A stretch of 64,000 bases of DNA from Paenibacillus ferrarius (GCF_002027705.1 NZ_MBTG01000008.1:62001-126000); one strand, 5' to 3'; shown: positions 54,063 to 62,638, numbered from the stretch's first letter. Numbers and translations: made by a program. The notes: a model not told the origin generated them from the sequence alone.

Positions 54063-54100
54063 AAAAAACCTCGAATCCACAGTATGTGGAATTCGAGGTT
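54063..54100 (-). terminator. Terminator of the FusB-like gene
   Basis: On the minus strand AACCTCGAATTCCACA and TGTGGATTCGAGGTT pair with one bulge, then a run of T, 7 bases after the stop at 54108. Confidence 0.92.
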
Positions 54101-54107
54101 GAGCGGT

Positions 54108-54761
54108 CTATCCGTTGACGGATTCAATAAATTTTTCTAGAGCAGAAATATCGGAGATATTTTTGTTGCAATCCGCGCTATTCATACATAAATAATTGCC
54201 CACCGTTTTATAATAATCAGGCGAAGACTTGGGTGGCCGTATTTTGGATGTCGCCGAAAATAGCACAAGCTCCTCATACCGATTGCAAACAAAACAAAAG
54301 CTCTTCTTATTGGTAGGCGTAGCTCTGCCTTCAATGCCAATGAATTGCCCATTAGCATGATAGACCATGAATAATTTATTCGTAGCAATATCCATCCAAC
54401 TCAGATAGGTTACATACCGATGGTCGATGGTCGACAAGTCAGGAATCTTTAGTTTCTTATTCTTGGGAAACAGTTTAAGCAGCTGCTTCTCTGTTGCTTG
54501 GGGAAATCCAACGATATAAGGCTCTAAGGACTTGATATAGTATTGGAACTCATCCGTTTTTTCTAATGTGGAAATACGATTGAGCATTTGTTTCTGCTCT
54601 TCAGTAGCCAGCGGAAACAGCTCGTCAAGTTTAGTTTCTGTAAAATATCTTAGCGAAGCCAGCACTTTGGAATCGGCATTGGTCCGAATAGCATTCAGCA
54701 GTGAATCGGCTTGCTTTTTAATAAAATTATATTGGTGGTTTCTAATAAATGGATCACACAT
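54108..54761 (-). CDS. FusB/FusC-family EF-G-binding protein
   Basis: 217 residues, the size of the family (~213). FusB-type proteins bind elongation factor G, help it leave the ribosome and so give fusidic acid tolerance; chromosomal homologues (FBP) may have a housekeeping role. The N-terminal helical domain (FIKKQADSLLNAIRTN) is followed by the C-terminal zinc-finger domain with FCFVCNRYEELVLFSATSK and NYLCMNSADCNKNISD, the cysteines that hold the zinc. AAGGGG precedes the ATG. Upstream, on the same transcript, lies a 30-codon ORF with its own RBS, reminiscent of the leader peptides that control fusB. Confidence 0.86.
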   Translation of the reverse strand: MCDPFIRNHQYNFIKKQADSLLNAIRTNADSKVLASLRYFTETKLDELFPLATEEQKQMLNRISTLEKTDEFQYYIKSLEPYIVGFPQATEKQLLKLFPKNKKLKIPDLSTIDHRYVTYLSWMDIATNKLFMVYHANGQFIGIEGRATPTNKKSFCFVCNRYEELVLFSATSKIRPPKSSPDYYKTVGNYLCMNSADCNKNISDISALEKFIESVNG

Positions 54762-54845
54762 ATTGGTTCAGCCCCTTATTTATGAATAATTGAATGAAAT
54801 AAGGTGCAAAGCCACTATTAGAAACGAAATATGCGTTATGGGCGA

Positions 54846-54938
54846 TTATTCGTCGTTCACATTACGCCCATGCAAAGTATCGCCTCTATAATAGGCTTTG
54901 CATGAGACTGTGCCAATCTGACAATCGTTCATTGCCAT
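54846..54938 (-). CDS. Candidate 30-residue leader peptide upstream of the FusB-like gene
   Basis: Reads MAMNDCQIGTVSCKAYYRGD and then TLHGRNVNDE. GGGAG lies 8-9 bases before the ATG, and a 17-base-spaced sigma-A promoter is about 33 bases upstream. Inside the ORF ATGCAAAG and CTTTGCAT can pair, and GGGCG near its end can pair with CGCCC just after its stop. This would let ribosome movement on the leader change the fold before the FusB-like gene, as in translational attenuation. It could equally be a small functional protein. Confidence 0.5.
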   Translation of the reverse strand: MAMNDCQIGTVSCKAYYRGDTLHGRNVNDE

Positions 54939-54970
54939 CTTTACCAACTCCCTCGGTTCCGAATATGACT

Positions 54971-54999
54971 ATTATAAAAAAATTAGCCTGCTAGATCAA
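54971..54999 (-). promoter_or_regulatory. Sigma-A promoter of the leader/FusB-like transcript
   Basis: On the minus strand TTGATC (54994-54999), 17 bases, TATAAT (54971-54976), giving a leader of about 200 bases before the FusB-like start. Confidence 0.75.
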
Positions 55000-55055
55000 T
55001 GGAAAGTATTTTTTTAATAATGAATGAGAAGATTCTCGACATTTCCTTGCGAAAA

Positions 55056-55232
55056 GGAACTATGATCCGCTAATTGGTTCAGAATCCGATATATGCAGCT
55101 GAAAGGGAAGTACGATCCCTTATTTCACCTCTTTACCGGGAAATCCCGGCAATGTAGACAAAATAGCGTACCTCAGTTCCGTCTGACTAGCCAAATAGCT
55201 GTTTTGAGGGTAAATAAGGGATCATAGTTCCC
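55056..55232. repeat. 177-bp four-module intergenic element, copy 6
   Basis: Modules start at 55056, 55105, 55161 and 55213 (GGAACTATGATCCGCTAATT, GGGAAGTACGATCCCTTATT, AAATAGCGTACCTCAGTTCC and AATAAGGGATCATAGTTCCC). Closest to copies 1 and 2, with identical total length. It lies upstream of the FusB promoter and downstream of the ThuA gene. Confidence 0.92.
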
Positions 55233-55344
55233 TCCCACTCGTGAACTCTAAGAAAAAGCTCAGCTCATTCGAACTCTAGTAGTGTCGCTTACCGCAAAAC
55301 GCCCCCCGATTGATTCGGAGACGACTTCGACAAGCTTGTTTGAG

Positions 55345-55995
55345 TTAAAGGCGTTCAGCTACATAACGAGCACTGTTCAACACCAGTCTCCGATACGAAG
55401 CCGGTTCGAACGAAGGAGCATGATGGCCTGGCTGAAGATAGACGACTTTGCCCAGTCCATAGGTACTTTCCCACGCAGCAGGGTACTTGCCGCCTTCGTA
55501 TTCATATTCAAGAAAAACGGTTTTCTTGGTGAATAGATCGAATTCGAACATATACGGTTCCTCGTCCACCGTGAAGCTCTCTACACCTTCAAGCAAAGGA
55601 TGATCCGCTATGGAGGCCGAATAGGTCAATGATTGGTAAGGAGGATGTCCTGTAAACTTAGCGCCGATAACTTGAAGCAGCTCATAGTTGTTATGCAAGG
55701 AAACACCATTGTGAATAACCAGCAGTCCACCTCCGCCCGCGACATAACGAAGAATACCTGCCGTTTGTTCCCGCGTTAAACTGCGATTCCAGCAGTCCGT
55801 ATAGGACAAGCAGAATCTATAGGCCTCCAGTTGATTCTCCTGTCCCAGCCTAGCGAAACTATCATAATCTTCCGTCCCAACAACCTCGTATTCCTGACCA
55901 AGAATTGATTCTAACTGCCGCTGAGCCGGCTCTAAAGGATGCCACGGAGCATCCGTTTGATCTCCTACTAATAGAACTTGCGGTTTAGTAGACAT
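55345..55995 (-). CDS. ThuA-like domain protein (glutamine-amidotransferase-like fold)
   Basis: 216 residues. The ThuA pattern is seen in ILRYVAGGGGLLVIHNGVSL, FTGHPPYQSLTYSASIADHP, VDEEPYMFEFDLF and YGLGKVVYLQPGHHAPSFE. The family is named from trehalose utilisation and often sits with Gfo/Idh/MocA or sugar-use genes; its biochemical activity is not well defined. GAGGGGAG precedes the ATG. Last of three genes on this strand after two short-chain dehydrogenases (26-base gap), so a small sugar or polyol pathway is likely. Confidence 0.88.
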   Translation of the reverse strand: MSTKPQVLLVGDQTDAPWHPLEPAQRQLESILGQEYEVVGTEDYDSFARLGQENQLEAYRFCLSYTDCWNRSLTREQTAGILRYVAGGGGLLVIHNGVSLHNNYELLQVIGAKFTGHPPYQSLTYSASIADHPLLEGVESFTVDEEPYMFEFDLFTKKTVFLEYEYEGGKYPAAWESTYGLGKVVYLQPGHHAPSFEPASYRRLVLNSARYVAERL

Positions 55996-56021
55996 TCTCC
56001 ACTACTCCCCTCATGATCAGA

Positions 56022-56741
56022 TTACCAAGGAATTTCATTGCCGCTGTGCGCCTCTACGTAGAGCGGTTTATCAAGGATGAAGTGCTTGCAACTTTCAATG
56101 CGATTCACAATATGAGCCGCGGCTTCATCCGGTGTGAATCTGGCTGAGGTATCCAATGTGCCACTCATATAACTTTGCACCCATCCCGGATGAATGAGCA
56201 GCACACGGCCGCCATCCTTTTTCATTTTGTTATGAATAATGGAAGAACCCATGTTAAGCGCTGCCTTCGCCATGCAATAACCAAACCAGGAGTCACGATA
56301 GCTTTGACCGATGCTCCCTGCCTCGGAGGAAATATTAACGATGAGTTTGCCGCCCTTCATGATCGGTTCGAATAAAGCATTCGCCATACGAATGGCACCT
56401 AAGGCCGTTACATTAAACACCTGCTGCATATCCTCAAAATCTAATTCATCTTCAATCGTACGATGAATATCGCCAAGGATTCCCGCGTTGTTAATCAGCA
56501 AATCCAATCCATCGGTTTGTTTCATAATAAGCTTTGCAGCTGCTTCTACACTCGCATCATTGCCTATATCCAGTACAAAGCTATGAAGCTTTCCAGGATA
56601 TTTCTCGGCCAAACGCTCATGTTCTTCATTGGCTGGCAAATAACTGCCTGCATAGACGCAACAACCTGCTTCCAGCAGCAATTTCGTCAATGCCAAGCCC
56701 ACTCCGCGATCCGTTCCTGTCACACATACAACGCTTGCCAT
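56022..56741 (-). CDS. Short-chain dehydrogenase/reductase (SDR)
   Basis: 239 residues from the ATG at 56741, preceded by AAAGGAG; the frame extends to 56810 without an RBS. The NAD(P) motif is TGTDRGVGLALTKLLLEAG (TGxxxGxG), followed by DLLINNAGILGD (NNAG), the catalytic Ser in NISSEAGSIGQ and YCMAKAALNM (Tyr-x3-Lys, here YCMAK). The substrate is unknown. It lies 46 bases after another SDR gene and 26 bases before the ThuA gene. Confidence 0.9.
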   Translation of the reverse strand: MASVVCVTGTDRGVGLALTKLLLEAGCCVYAGSYLPANEEHERLAEKYPGKLHSFVLDIGNDASVEAAAKLIMKQTDGLDLLINNAGILGDIHRTIEDELDFEDMQQVFNVTALGAIRMANALFEPIMKGGKLIVNISSEAGSIGQSYRDSWFGYCMAKAALNMGSSIIHNKMKKDGGRVLLIHPGWVQSYMSGTLDTSARFTPDEAAAHIVNRIESCKHFILDKPLYVEAHSGNEIPW

Positions 56742-56787
56742 AATCGCAACTCCTTTCTGCACTTCCCTGTTATAGGATTTCGTTCCA

Positions 56788-57546
56788 TCAGCTGCCGAAC
56801 GTGTTGCCACCGTTTACCGACAAACATTGACCCGTGATGAATCTAGACTCATCCGAAGCAAAGAAGACGACTGCGTTGGCAATATCGGTCGGTTCTCCCA
56901 TACGCTGCAGCGGTACTCCGGCCTGATAATCACCAGTTTCAGCACCTTCATGACGTTCAACGGGAATCCATCCGGGAGCAACCAGATTCACACGTATGCC
57001 TTGTGGTCCTAGCTCACTGGCCCAAGATCTGGTCATTCCGACCATAGCTGCTTTGGCTGTTACATAGCTGGAAAAGTTGGCATTGCCGATTTGAACGACC
57101 TCGCTGCCGATATGAATAATGCTCCCTGTTCCCCTTAGCTTCATGCCGGGGAGAATCGCTTTAGCTAAAAGCAGCGGTGTTTTGACAAAAAAATCAAGTT
57201 GATCCAAGTACGTTTGCCACGTGCTATCCTCGATAGAAAGCATCGGCTGTGGCCCTGTCGCGTTATTCACAAGCACATCGATCCCGATGCCAAAATATTG
57301 CTCGGATTGTTGAACAAGCTCGAGGACCTCCTTCTCACTTGTCACATCAGCGCGAAAGGCTTGAGCTTTGCCGCCGCTAACTGTGATCATCCTTACCGTT
57401 TCTTCAGCATCTTGCTGGCTATTCGCATAGTTTACCGCGACGACAGCCCCCGCAGATGCCAAAGATACAGCGATGTGCCGTCCAAGTCCTCTTGAAGCTC
57501 CTGTTACAAGAGCAATCTTTCCTTGCAAACGTGCCGTTGATTCCAT
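56788..57546 (-). CDS. SDR family oxidoreductase, 3-oxoacyl-ACP-reductase-like
   Basis: 252 residues of the classical SDR type: ALVTGASRGLGRHIAVSLAS (TGxxxGxG), VLVNNATGP, catalytic Ser in IIHIGSEVVQIGN, YVTAKAAMVGMTR (Tyr-x3-Lys) and the C-terminal FITGQCLSVNGG. Annotated homologues are often FabG-like, but in a small catabolic operon a sugar or polyol dehydrogenase is as likely. TGGAGG precedes the ATG at 57546. A terminator (57640) separates it from the upstream M20 gene, so it starts a new transcript. Confidence 0.9.
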   Translation of the reverse strand: MESTARLQGKIALVTGASRGLGRHIAVSLASAGAVVAVNYANSQQDAEETVRMITVSGGKAQAFRADVTSEKEVLELVQQSEQYFGIGIDVLVNNATGPQPMLSIEDSTWQTYLDQLDFFVKTPLLLAKAILPGMKLRGTGSIIHIGSEVVQIGNANFSSYVTAKAAMVGMTRSWASELGPQGIRVNLVAPGWIPVERHEGAETGDYQAGVPLQRMGEPTDIANAVVFFASDESRFITGQCLSVNGGNTFGS

Positions 57547-57639
57547 GAGTGCCTCCAGAGCTATGTACTTTCATAGATAATGTGCTATAAACACTTTCCA
57601 TGTTACCATACAATGATTTCAAACGTATTTCCTGAAAGC

Positions 57640-57672
57640 AAAAAATTCCATGCACATCTAGCACATGGAATG
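57640..57672 (-). terminator. Terminator of the serine dehydratase/M20 operon
   Basis: On the minus strand ATTCCATG, a loop of eleven, CATGGAAT and six T, about 20 bases after the stop at 57694. Confidence 0.85.
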
Positions 57673-57693
57673 ATATGAACGCTAGCGATGCGC

Positions 57694-58905
57694 TCACTTG
57701 ACACCTTTTTGCAATCTGCTGACCGCAATCCCAGCCAATAGCGCAGCACCGACAGGCAGGCATTCTTCGTGAAGTGTGAATTTGGGGTGATGGAGCCCAA
57801 AAGCTTGATCGGCATTCTCCTTCGTACCGGAACCAAGCCAAAAGAAGCAGCCTGGGATCTTCTCGAGATACAGGGAGAAATCTTCTCCGGCCATGGTCGG
57901 TTCAGCTTGGACCCGCTGTTCGGGTAGAAGCATTTGATCAATAACAGATTCCACATGCAGCAGGCACTGATCATGGTTCGTCAGTACAGGCGTTTGTTCC
58001 ACGTACCGAATCTCCGCTTCGCAGCGATAAGCCTCTGCAATGGAGCGAATAATTCGTCTCAGCCTCATCTCCATGCCCATTTGCGTTGATTGGGCGAATG
58101 TCCGGACCGTTCCCGACAGAACAGCACGATGGGGAATCACGTTGTTCGCTTCGCCGGCTTGCAGGCTGCCAATCGTCACAACTGCTGGCTCGAACGGCGA
58201 AATTTCACGGCTTACAGCCGTTTGCAAGCCCATCACGATGGCAGACGCCGCAACGATCGGATCAATGCTTTGATCTGGTATTGCACCGTGGCCACCCTTG
58301 CCGGTCAGCTCGATCTCGATTCGGTCGACGGAGCCCATCAACGCCCCTTGGCGTGTAGCAGCCATTCCGTTTGCCAGCGTTGGCAGATTATGCAAACCGT
58401 AAATTTCGTCAACGCCATCTAAGGCGCCGCCAGCAATCATGGCTTTGGCTCCGGCATTGATTTCTTCCGCTGCTTGAAACAACAGCCGAATGCGCCCCTT
58501 GAGCGGTGCGTGCCACTGCGTCAGCAGCTTAGCTGCGCCAACTAACATTGCCGTATGTCCGTCGTGTCCGCAGGCATGCATCCGACCTGGCCGCTTGGAT
58601 GAGAACGATAGCCCCGTCTCTTCCTGAATAGGAAGGGCATCCATATCGGCGCGCAAAGCAATTGTCGGTCCGTCTTCGCTATAAATAAGGTCCGCGATGA
58701 TGCCATGACCACCAATCCCCCTGCGTGGGGAAAGGCCTAACAAATGCAGCTGATCCGCTACTTTCCGAGCTGTTTCTCCCTCGTCCAAACTAAGCTCGGG
58801 CTCTTCATGCAGACATCTGCGAAATGCCACTATATCATCGCTAATGGCTTGTGCTTCAGCATGCAGCGATTTGAGCGATTGCTGCTCATTCCGACTGCTG
58901 TTCAT
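57694..58905 (-). CDS. M20-family metallo-amidohydrolase
   Basis: 403 residues. Metal-binding motifs are MHACGHDGHTAMLVG and LFQAAEEINAGAKAMI, with ALRADMDALPIQEETG in front, as in N-acyl-amino-acid and aminobenzoyl-glutamate-type hydrolases. The C-terminal MAGEDFSLYLEKIPGCFFWL carries the conserved Glu-Asp. It hydrolyses an amide of an amino acid. Its start overlaps the end of the serine dehydratase alpha gene by 20 bases, which ties its substrate to that pathway. Last gene of the five-gene operon. Confidence 0.92.
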   Translation of the reverse strand: MNSSRNEQQSLKSLHAEAQAISDDIVAFRRCLHEEPELSLDEGETARKVADQLHLLGLSPRRGIGGHGIIADLIYSEDGPTIALRADMDALPIQEETGLSFSSKRPGRMHACGHDGHTAMLVGAAKLLTQWHAPLKGRIRLLFQAAEEINAGAKAMIAGGALDGVDEIYGLHNLPTLANGMAATRQGALMGSVDRIEIELTGKGGHGAIPDQSIDPIVAASAIVMGLQTAVSREISPFEPAVVTIGSLQAGEANNVIPHRAVLSGTVRTFAQSTQMGMEMRLRRIIRSIAEAYRCEAEIRYVEQTPVLTNHDQCLLHVESVIDQMLLPEQRVQAEPTMAGEDFSLYLEKIPGCFFWLGSGTKENADQAFGLHHPKFTLHEECLPVGAALLAGIAVSRLQKGVK

Positions 58906-59728
58906 TTGGGATCACCGCCTTTCCTGTGCCATATAGCTCCTGCATGATGCGAGTTCCTGTTGGCGTAGCTGCTAAACCGCCCTTAGCGGTTTCACGATAT
59001 TTGTCCGGCATGCTGCCGCCGACCTCGAGCATCGCGCCAATGACCTCATCCGACGGAATGACGCTGCGGATACCTGCGATCGCCATCTCAGAAGCGGTGA
59101 TTGCCGACACCGCCCCGAAACCATTGCGGACGATGCAGGGAATCTCAACGAGTCCGCCTACAGGATCGCAAATTAAACCAAGCGAGTTCTTCAGTGCCAA
59201 GCCTACAGCGTGAACAGCTTGCTCTGGCGTCCCGCCGCGCAATTCGGTCAAGGCGCCAGCTGCCATTGCCACGGCAGAGCCAATTTCCGCTTGGCATCCG
59301 CCTTCGGCTCCAGACACAAACGAACGATTCGCGATCACATAGCCAAGTGCGCCGGCAGTGAACAATCCCTCGGTCATGCGGTCATCGCTCCAGCCAAAAT
59401 GCTCTTGAACACTAAGAAAAACGCCAGGGATAACACCGCAAGAACCAGCCGTAGGTGTAGCAATGATCCGGCCCATACTGGCATTAACCTCAGATACGGA
59501 AAACGCATATGCAAGGGCTTTGCCGGCAATTGGCCCCAAGAGACTGGATTGTACTTCTATTAGAGCCATCGCACGTTTGGCATCATTGCCTGTGAGACCG
59601 CTTCGCGACAACGTATCCCGCGTCAGCCCGCGTTTCACGGCATCCTTCATGACCAGATAATAGCTGTGCATTTTATCGGTTTCCTGCTTCAGGGTGCGCC
59701 CGGATTCCTGCGCCTGCTCTTCCGCCAT
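58886..59728 (-). CDS. sdaAA: L-serine dehydratase alpha subunit, 5' end interrupted by an in-frame TGA
   Basis: 280 residues from the ATG at 59728; the usual length is about 300. The iron-sulfur/catalytic region is intact: PTAGSCGVIPGVFLSVQEHF, EGGCQAEIGSAVAMAAGALT, LGLICDPVGGLVEIPCIVRN. It turns serine into pyruvate and ammonia together with the beta subunit. Upstream in frame is AGGAGG and ATG at 59797, then MRFSHLHE, a TGA at 59771-59773, and TALCLKEGKPIHQLM leading into the present start. So the natural N-terminus is cut by a nonsense codon, and translation must restart at 59728, where I see no strong RBS. Confidence 0.88.
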   Translation of the reverse strand: MAEEQAQESGRTLKQETDKMHSYYLVMKDAVKRGLTRDTLSRSGLTGNDAKRAMALIEVQSSLLGPIAGKALAYAFSVSEVNASMGRIIATPTAGSCGVIPGVFLSVQEHFGWSDDRMTEGLFTAGALGYVIANRSFVSGAEGGCQAEIGSAVAMAAGALTELRGGTPEQAVHAVGLALKNSLGLICDPVGGLVEIPCIVRNGFGAVSAITASEMAIAGIRSVIPSDEVIGAMLEVGGSMPDKYRETAKGGLAATPTGTRIMQELYGTGKAVIPNEQQSE

Positions 59729-59823
59729 CAGCTGGTGGATAGGCTTTCCTTCTTTTAGACAAAGCGCAGTTCATTCATGCAGATGGGAAAATCTCATATA
59801 ACCTCCTGGATCGTCATAACCTA

Positions 59824-60492
59824 TCACGAAAGATCTAGGATACGCATGGACAAATCCGCTTTAATAGCTGATATCGCTTGCACCAGCTCTTCAGGAAAGC
59901 TGCTGTCCGCCTCAATGACTGTCAGCGCCTCACCGCTGCGGCTTCGACGGTCAACATCCATAGAACCTATGTTCACGCCGTTTTGAGAAAAACAGGCTGT
60001 AATCTCAGCGAGCATCCCCACACGGTCTGAATGCGTAATGACCATAGTCGGAAAGCTGGCTGAGAAACGCACATCAAAATCATCAATTCCGACAATTTCG
60101 ATATTCCCGCCACCAATCGAAGTACCTAGCACTCTCAAATCTGCTATCCCTTCTGCCTTCAAGCAGATCCGTACAGTGTTGGGATGTCCGACAATGCCTT
60201 GCGATGGAATAAAAACCAGTTCCACGCCTAGCTCCTCGGCCGCAGTCAACGCTTGCGGAATCCGCTCGTTATCCGTTCCCCAGCCAAGCAGTCCAGCCGC
60301 AAGCGCAACATCTGTCCCATGGCCTTGATAAGTCTCAGCGAAGGAGCCATACAGATAAAACTCGGCACGCTGCGGCAGCCTGCCGAACAATTGACGTGCA
60401 GCCAGTCCTATTCGTACCGCACCGGCAGTATGCGAGCTGGAGGGTCCGATCATATCAGGTCCAATGATCGAAAAAACGTCTTTAAACCGCAC
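59824..60492 (-). CDS. sdaAB: L-serine dehydratase beta subunit
   Basis: 222 residues from the GTG at 60492, which has GGAGGAG just upstream; the longer frame to 60534 is not needed. The start RFKDVFSIIGPDMIGPSSSH is the family signature, followed by the FAETYQGHGTDVALAAGLLG block. The C-terminal ~75 residues form an ACT domain (FPTMVITHSDRVGMLAEITA) that binds a small ligand, usually serine. It pairs with the alpha subunit encoded next, after 95 bases that hold the interrupted alpha start. Confidence 0.93.
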   Translation of the reverse strand: MRFKDVFSIIGPDMIGPSSSHTAGAVRIGLAARQLFGRLPQRAEFYLYGSFAETYQGHGTDVALAAGLLGWGTDNERIPQALTAAEELGVELVFIPSQGIVGHPNTVRICLKAEGIADLRVLGTSIGGGNIEIVGIDDFDVRFSASFPTMVITHSDRVGMLAEITACFSQNGVNIGSMDVDRRSRSGEALTVIEADSSFPEELVQAISAIKADLSMRILDLS

Positions 60493-60505
60493 GCGATCTC
60501 CTCCA

Positions 60506-61573
60506 TTATTCCAGCCATTCCGCCAAATGCTCATTCACAAACGCATCATCATGCAAGTGCGGATAATCACGGTACATTCGGTCAATTTCCTCGGATTGGC
60601 CTGGGGACAGCTGCTCATGCGGATTCAAGCACCACGTACCTTTCATTAGCCCCTGTCGACGCAGCACTTCATGAATCCCGGGAATACAGCCCGCAAAAGC
60701 ATGCGCCGGATCAAAAAACGCAGCATTCGTATCCGTAACCTCTACATTTCGAGTAAGCCAATCCAAAGAGATGGACTCGTTCTGCCTAACTTTCTTCACT
60801 TCCTCAAGCAGTTCAACCGCCTTGCGTGTCCAAACCGCCCAATGCCCCAAAAGGCCGCCGACAATGCGTTTCTCCACAGATTGACCTTCAATCTGAAACC
60901 GATATACGGTCAATAGATCATTGACAATGTTATCGTCATTGCCTGTATAGAGGGCGATTTCATCGCGACGGCTCGAATAGCAAACGGCACGAGCGACATC
61001 AATCGTTTGGTAACGGTTGAATGGCGCCATTTTTATTGCAACGATGCCTGGAATGTTCGCAAACTCTTTCCAGAAGTCAAAGCTGAACACCTTGCCACCC
61101 ACAGAAGGCTGCAAATAAAAGCCGATCACTGGAATTTTTTCGGCAACTTTGGCTGTACGCTCCAATATTTGCGCTTCACTCCACTGACCAAGGCCTCCCA
61201 TCGAAAGCAGCCCCGTATCATACCCCAGCTCAATAGCGATTTCCGTTTCATGCAGCGCCTGTTCTGTCGGGCCGCAGATGCCGGCAACCTTGATAAACGG
61301 ACGTGTCAGTCCAGCACGATCAACCTCTTCCGATGCCATGCGCAGCACCTTTTCGAACAAGTTATGCTGCGGCTCGCGAATCTCGAATTGCGTAGAGTGC
61401 ACACCTACTGCAATGCCGCCTGCGCCAGCTGCTGTATAATAACGAGACAATGCCCGCTGACTTTGCTCATCCAATTGCCGGTTCTCATCCAGAGCAAGGG
61501 GATGTGCCGGAATAACAAGCCCGTCATGAAGCGCGATGTGCTGCTGCGTAGTTAATTCCCGTCGTGTCGCCAT
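60506..61573 (-). CDS. Dihydrodipicolinate synthase/N-acetylneuraminate lyase family protein
   Basis: 355 residues, longer than the ~295 of standard DapA. Family marks are the N-terminal DGLVIPAHPLALDENRQLDE, GAGGIAVGVHSTQFEIREPQ, IKVAGICGPTEQALHETEI and IPVIGFYLQPSVGG; the Schiff-base lysine is probably in GIVAIKMAPFNRYQ. The enzyme should cleave or form a C-C bond with pyruvate. It is encoded between an epimerase and serine dehydratase subunits, only 2 bases after the former. A catabolic aldolase that gives pyruvate or serine-related products is more likely than lysine synthesis. Confidence 0.86.
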   Translation of the reverse strand: MATRRELTTQQHIALHDGLVIPAHPLALDENRQLDEQSQRALSRYYTAAGAGGIAVGVHSTQFEIREPQHNLFEKVLRMASEEVDRAGLTRPFIKVAGICGPTEQALHETEIAIELGYDTGLLSMGGLGQWSEAQILERTAKVAEKIPVIGFYLQPSVGGKVFSFDFWKEFANIPGIVAIKMAPFNRYQTIDVARAVCYSSRRDEIALYTGNDDNIVNDLLTVYRFQIEGQSVEKRIVGGLLGHWAVWTRKAVELLEEVKKVRQNESISLDWLTRNVEVTDTNAAFFDPAHAFAGCIPGIHEVLRRQGLMKGTWCLNPHEQLSPGQSEEIDRMYRDYPHLHDDAFVNEHLAEWLE

Positions 61574-61575
61574 GC

Positions 61576-62595
61576 TTAGAATTTCCCCTCTCTTTCTTGA
61601 AAATGAGTTGGTTTATTGATCATGCTTCCACCATGCTGAAGCCATTCCGCAACCCAATCAAACATTTGCAGAAGCGAAATCCGCGGGTAACCAAACAGCT
61701 TCATGCTCTTCGCAGCATTGCTCAGTAATGCGGTTTCGGATTCTTGGCCAACGAACTGCGGTTCAATACCCAAGCGCTGCCCTAGCTGCTGTGCTGCATA
61801 CTTCACAGAAACCGTCTCAGGTCCCGTCACATTCAAGAAATTGGCTGGGCTTTGTGTCGCAAGCAAGGAACGAATCGCGATTTCATTCGCATCCCCCTGC
61901 CAAATACAGTTGAAATGCCCCATGGATAAATCAATGGCACGCCCCTCTTTAATGGACTTTGCAATCTCCAGCAGAACTCCGTAACGCAAGTCAATTGCAT
62001 AGTTTAAGCGGTACACGAGGACTGGCGTTCCGTTCTTTTGACTATAATGCTCGAACACTCTCTCACGCCCCAAGCAGGACTGACCATATTCTCCAATTGG
62101 CGCTGGAGCAATTGCTTCATGCGCTCCGCCATAAGATACTGGGGTGAATGGGTAGATATTGCCTGTCGAAAACACGACGATACGGGAGTCGCGAAACTTC
62201 TCCGCTACCCGCCCTGGCAAATACGCATTCATAATCCATGTGAAATGCTCCTTGCCTGTCGTACCGAACTTCGTACCTGCCATGTAGATGACATTTTTGA
62301 CATCAGGAAGCTCTTGCAAAGCTTGATCGTTAAGCAGATCGCAGGCAATGGTTTGTATGCCATAGGACTGAAGCTCGTCTTTTAATCCCGCTTCAGAGAA
62401 ACGTGACACACCATAGACGGTTTTCTTGACGCCTGCCGCTGAGATCGCATTCATAGCTAGCTTCGCGAGGCTCGGCCCCATTTTGCCACCAACGCCCAGA
62501 AGCATAATATCCCCGTCCAATTCCTGCATAAATGCTATTAACTCGGCCGATGGCTCCGCCATTACTTGTTCCAAATCCGCCAATGTTCTCATCAT
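61576..62595 (-). CDS. NAD-dependent epimerase/dehydratase family protein
   Basis: 339 residues of the extended SDR type. The dinucleotide motif is LLGVGGKMGPSLAKLAMNAI, in place of the usual GxxGxxG. It continues VKNVIYMAGTKFGTTGKE and VFSTGNIYPFTPVSYGGAHE. The usual catalytic YxxxK is not evident at its place, where GEYGQSCLGRE has a Tyr but no following Lys. Thus an altered active site or a non-epimerase role is possible. First gene of the five-gene operon and 2 bases before the DHDPS-like gene. AGAGGGG precedes the ATG. Confidence 0.82.
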   Translation of the reverse strand: MMRTLADLEQVMAEPSAELIAFMQELDGDIMLLGVGGKMGPSLAKLAMNAISAAGVKKTVYGVSRFSEAGLKDELQSYGIQTIACDLLNDQALQELPDVKNVIYMAGTKFGTTGKEHFTWIMNAYLPGRVAEKFRDSRIVVFSTGNIYPFTPVSYGGAHEAIAPAPIGEYGQSCLGRERVFEHYSQKNGTPVLVYRLNYAIDLRYGVLLEIAKSIKEGRAIDLSMGHFNCIWQGDANEIAIRSLLATQSPANFLNVTGPETVSVKYAAQQLGQRLGIEPQFVGQESETALLSNAAKSMKLFGYPRISLLQMFDWVAEWLQHGGSMINKPTHFQEREGKF

Positions 62596-62638
62596 CTGTT
62601 ACCCCTCTCATCCATTGCAAATAATCGATTCTGATGAA

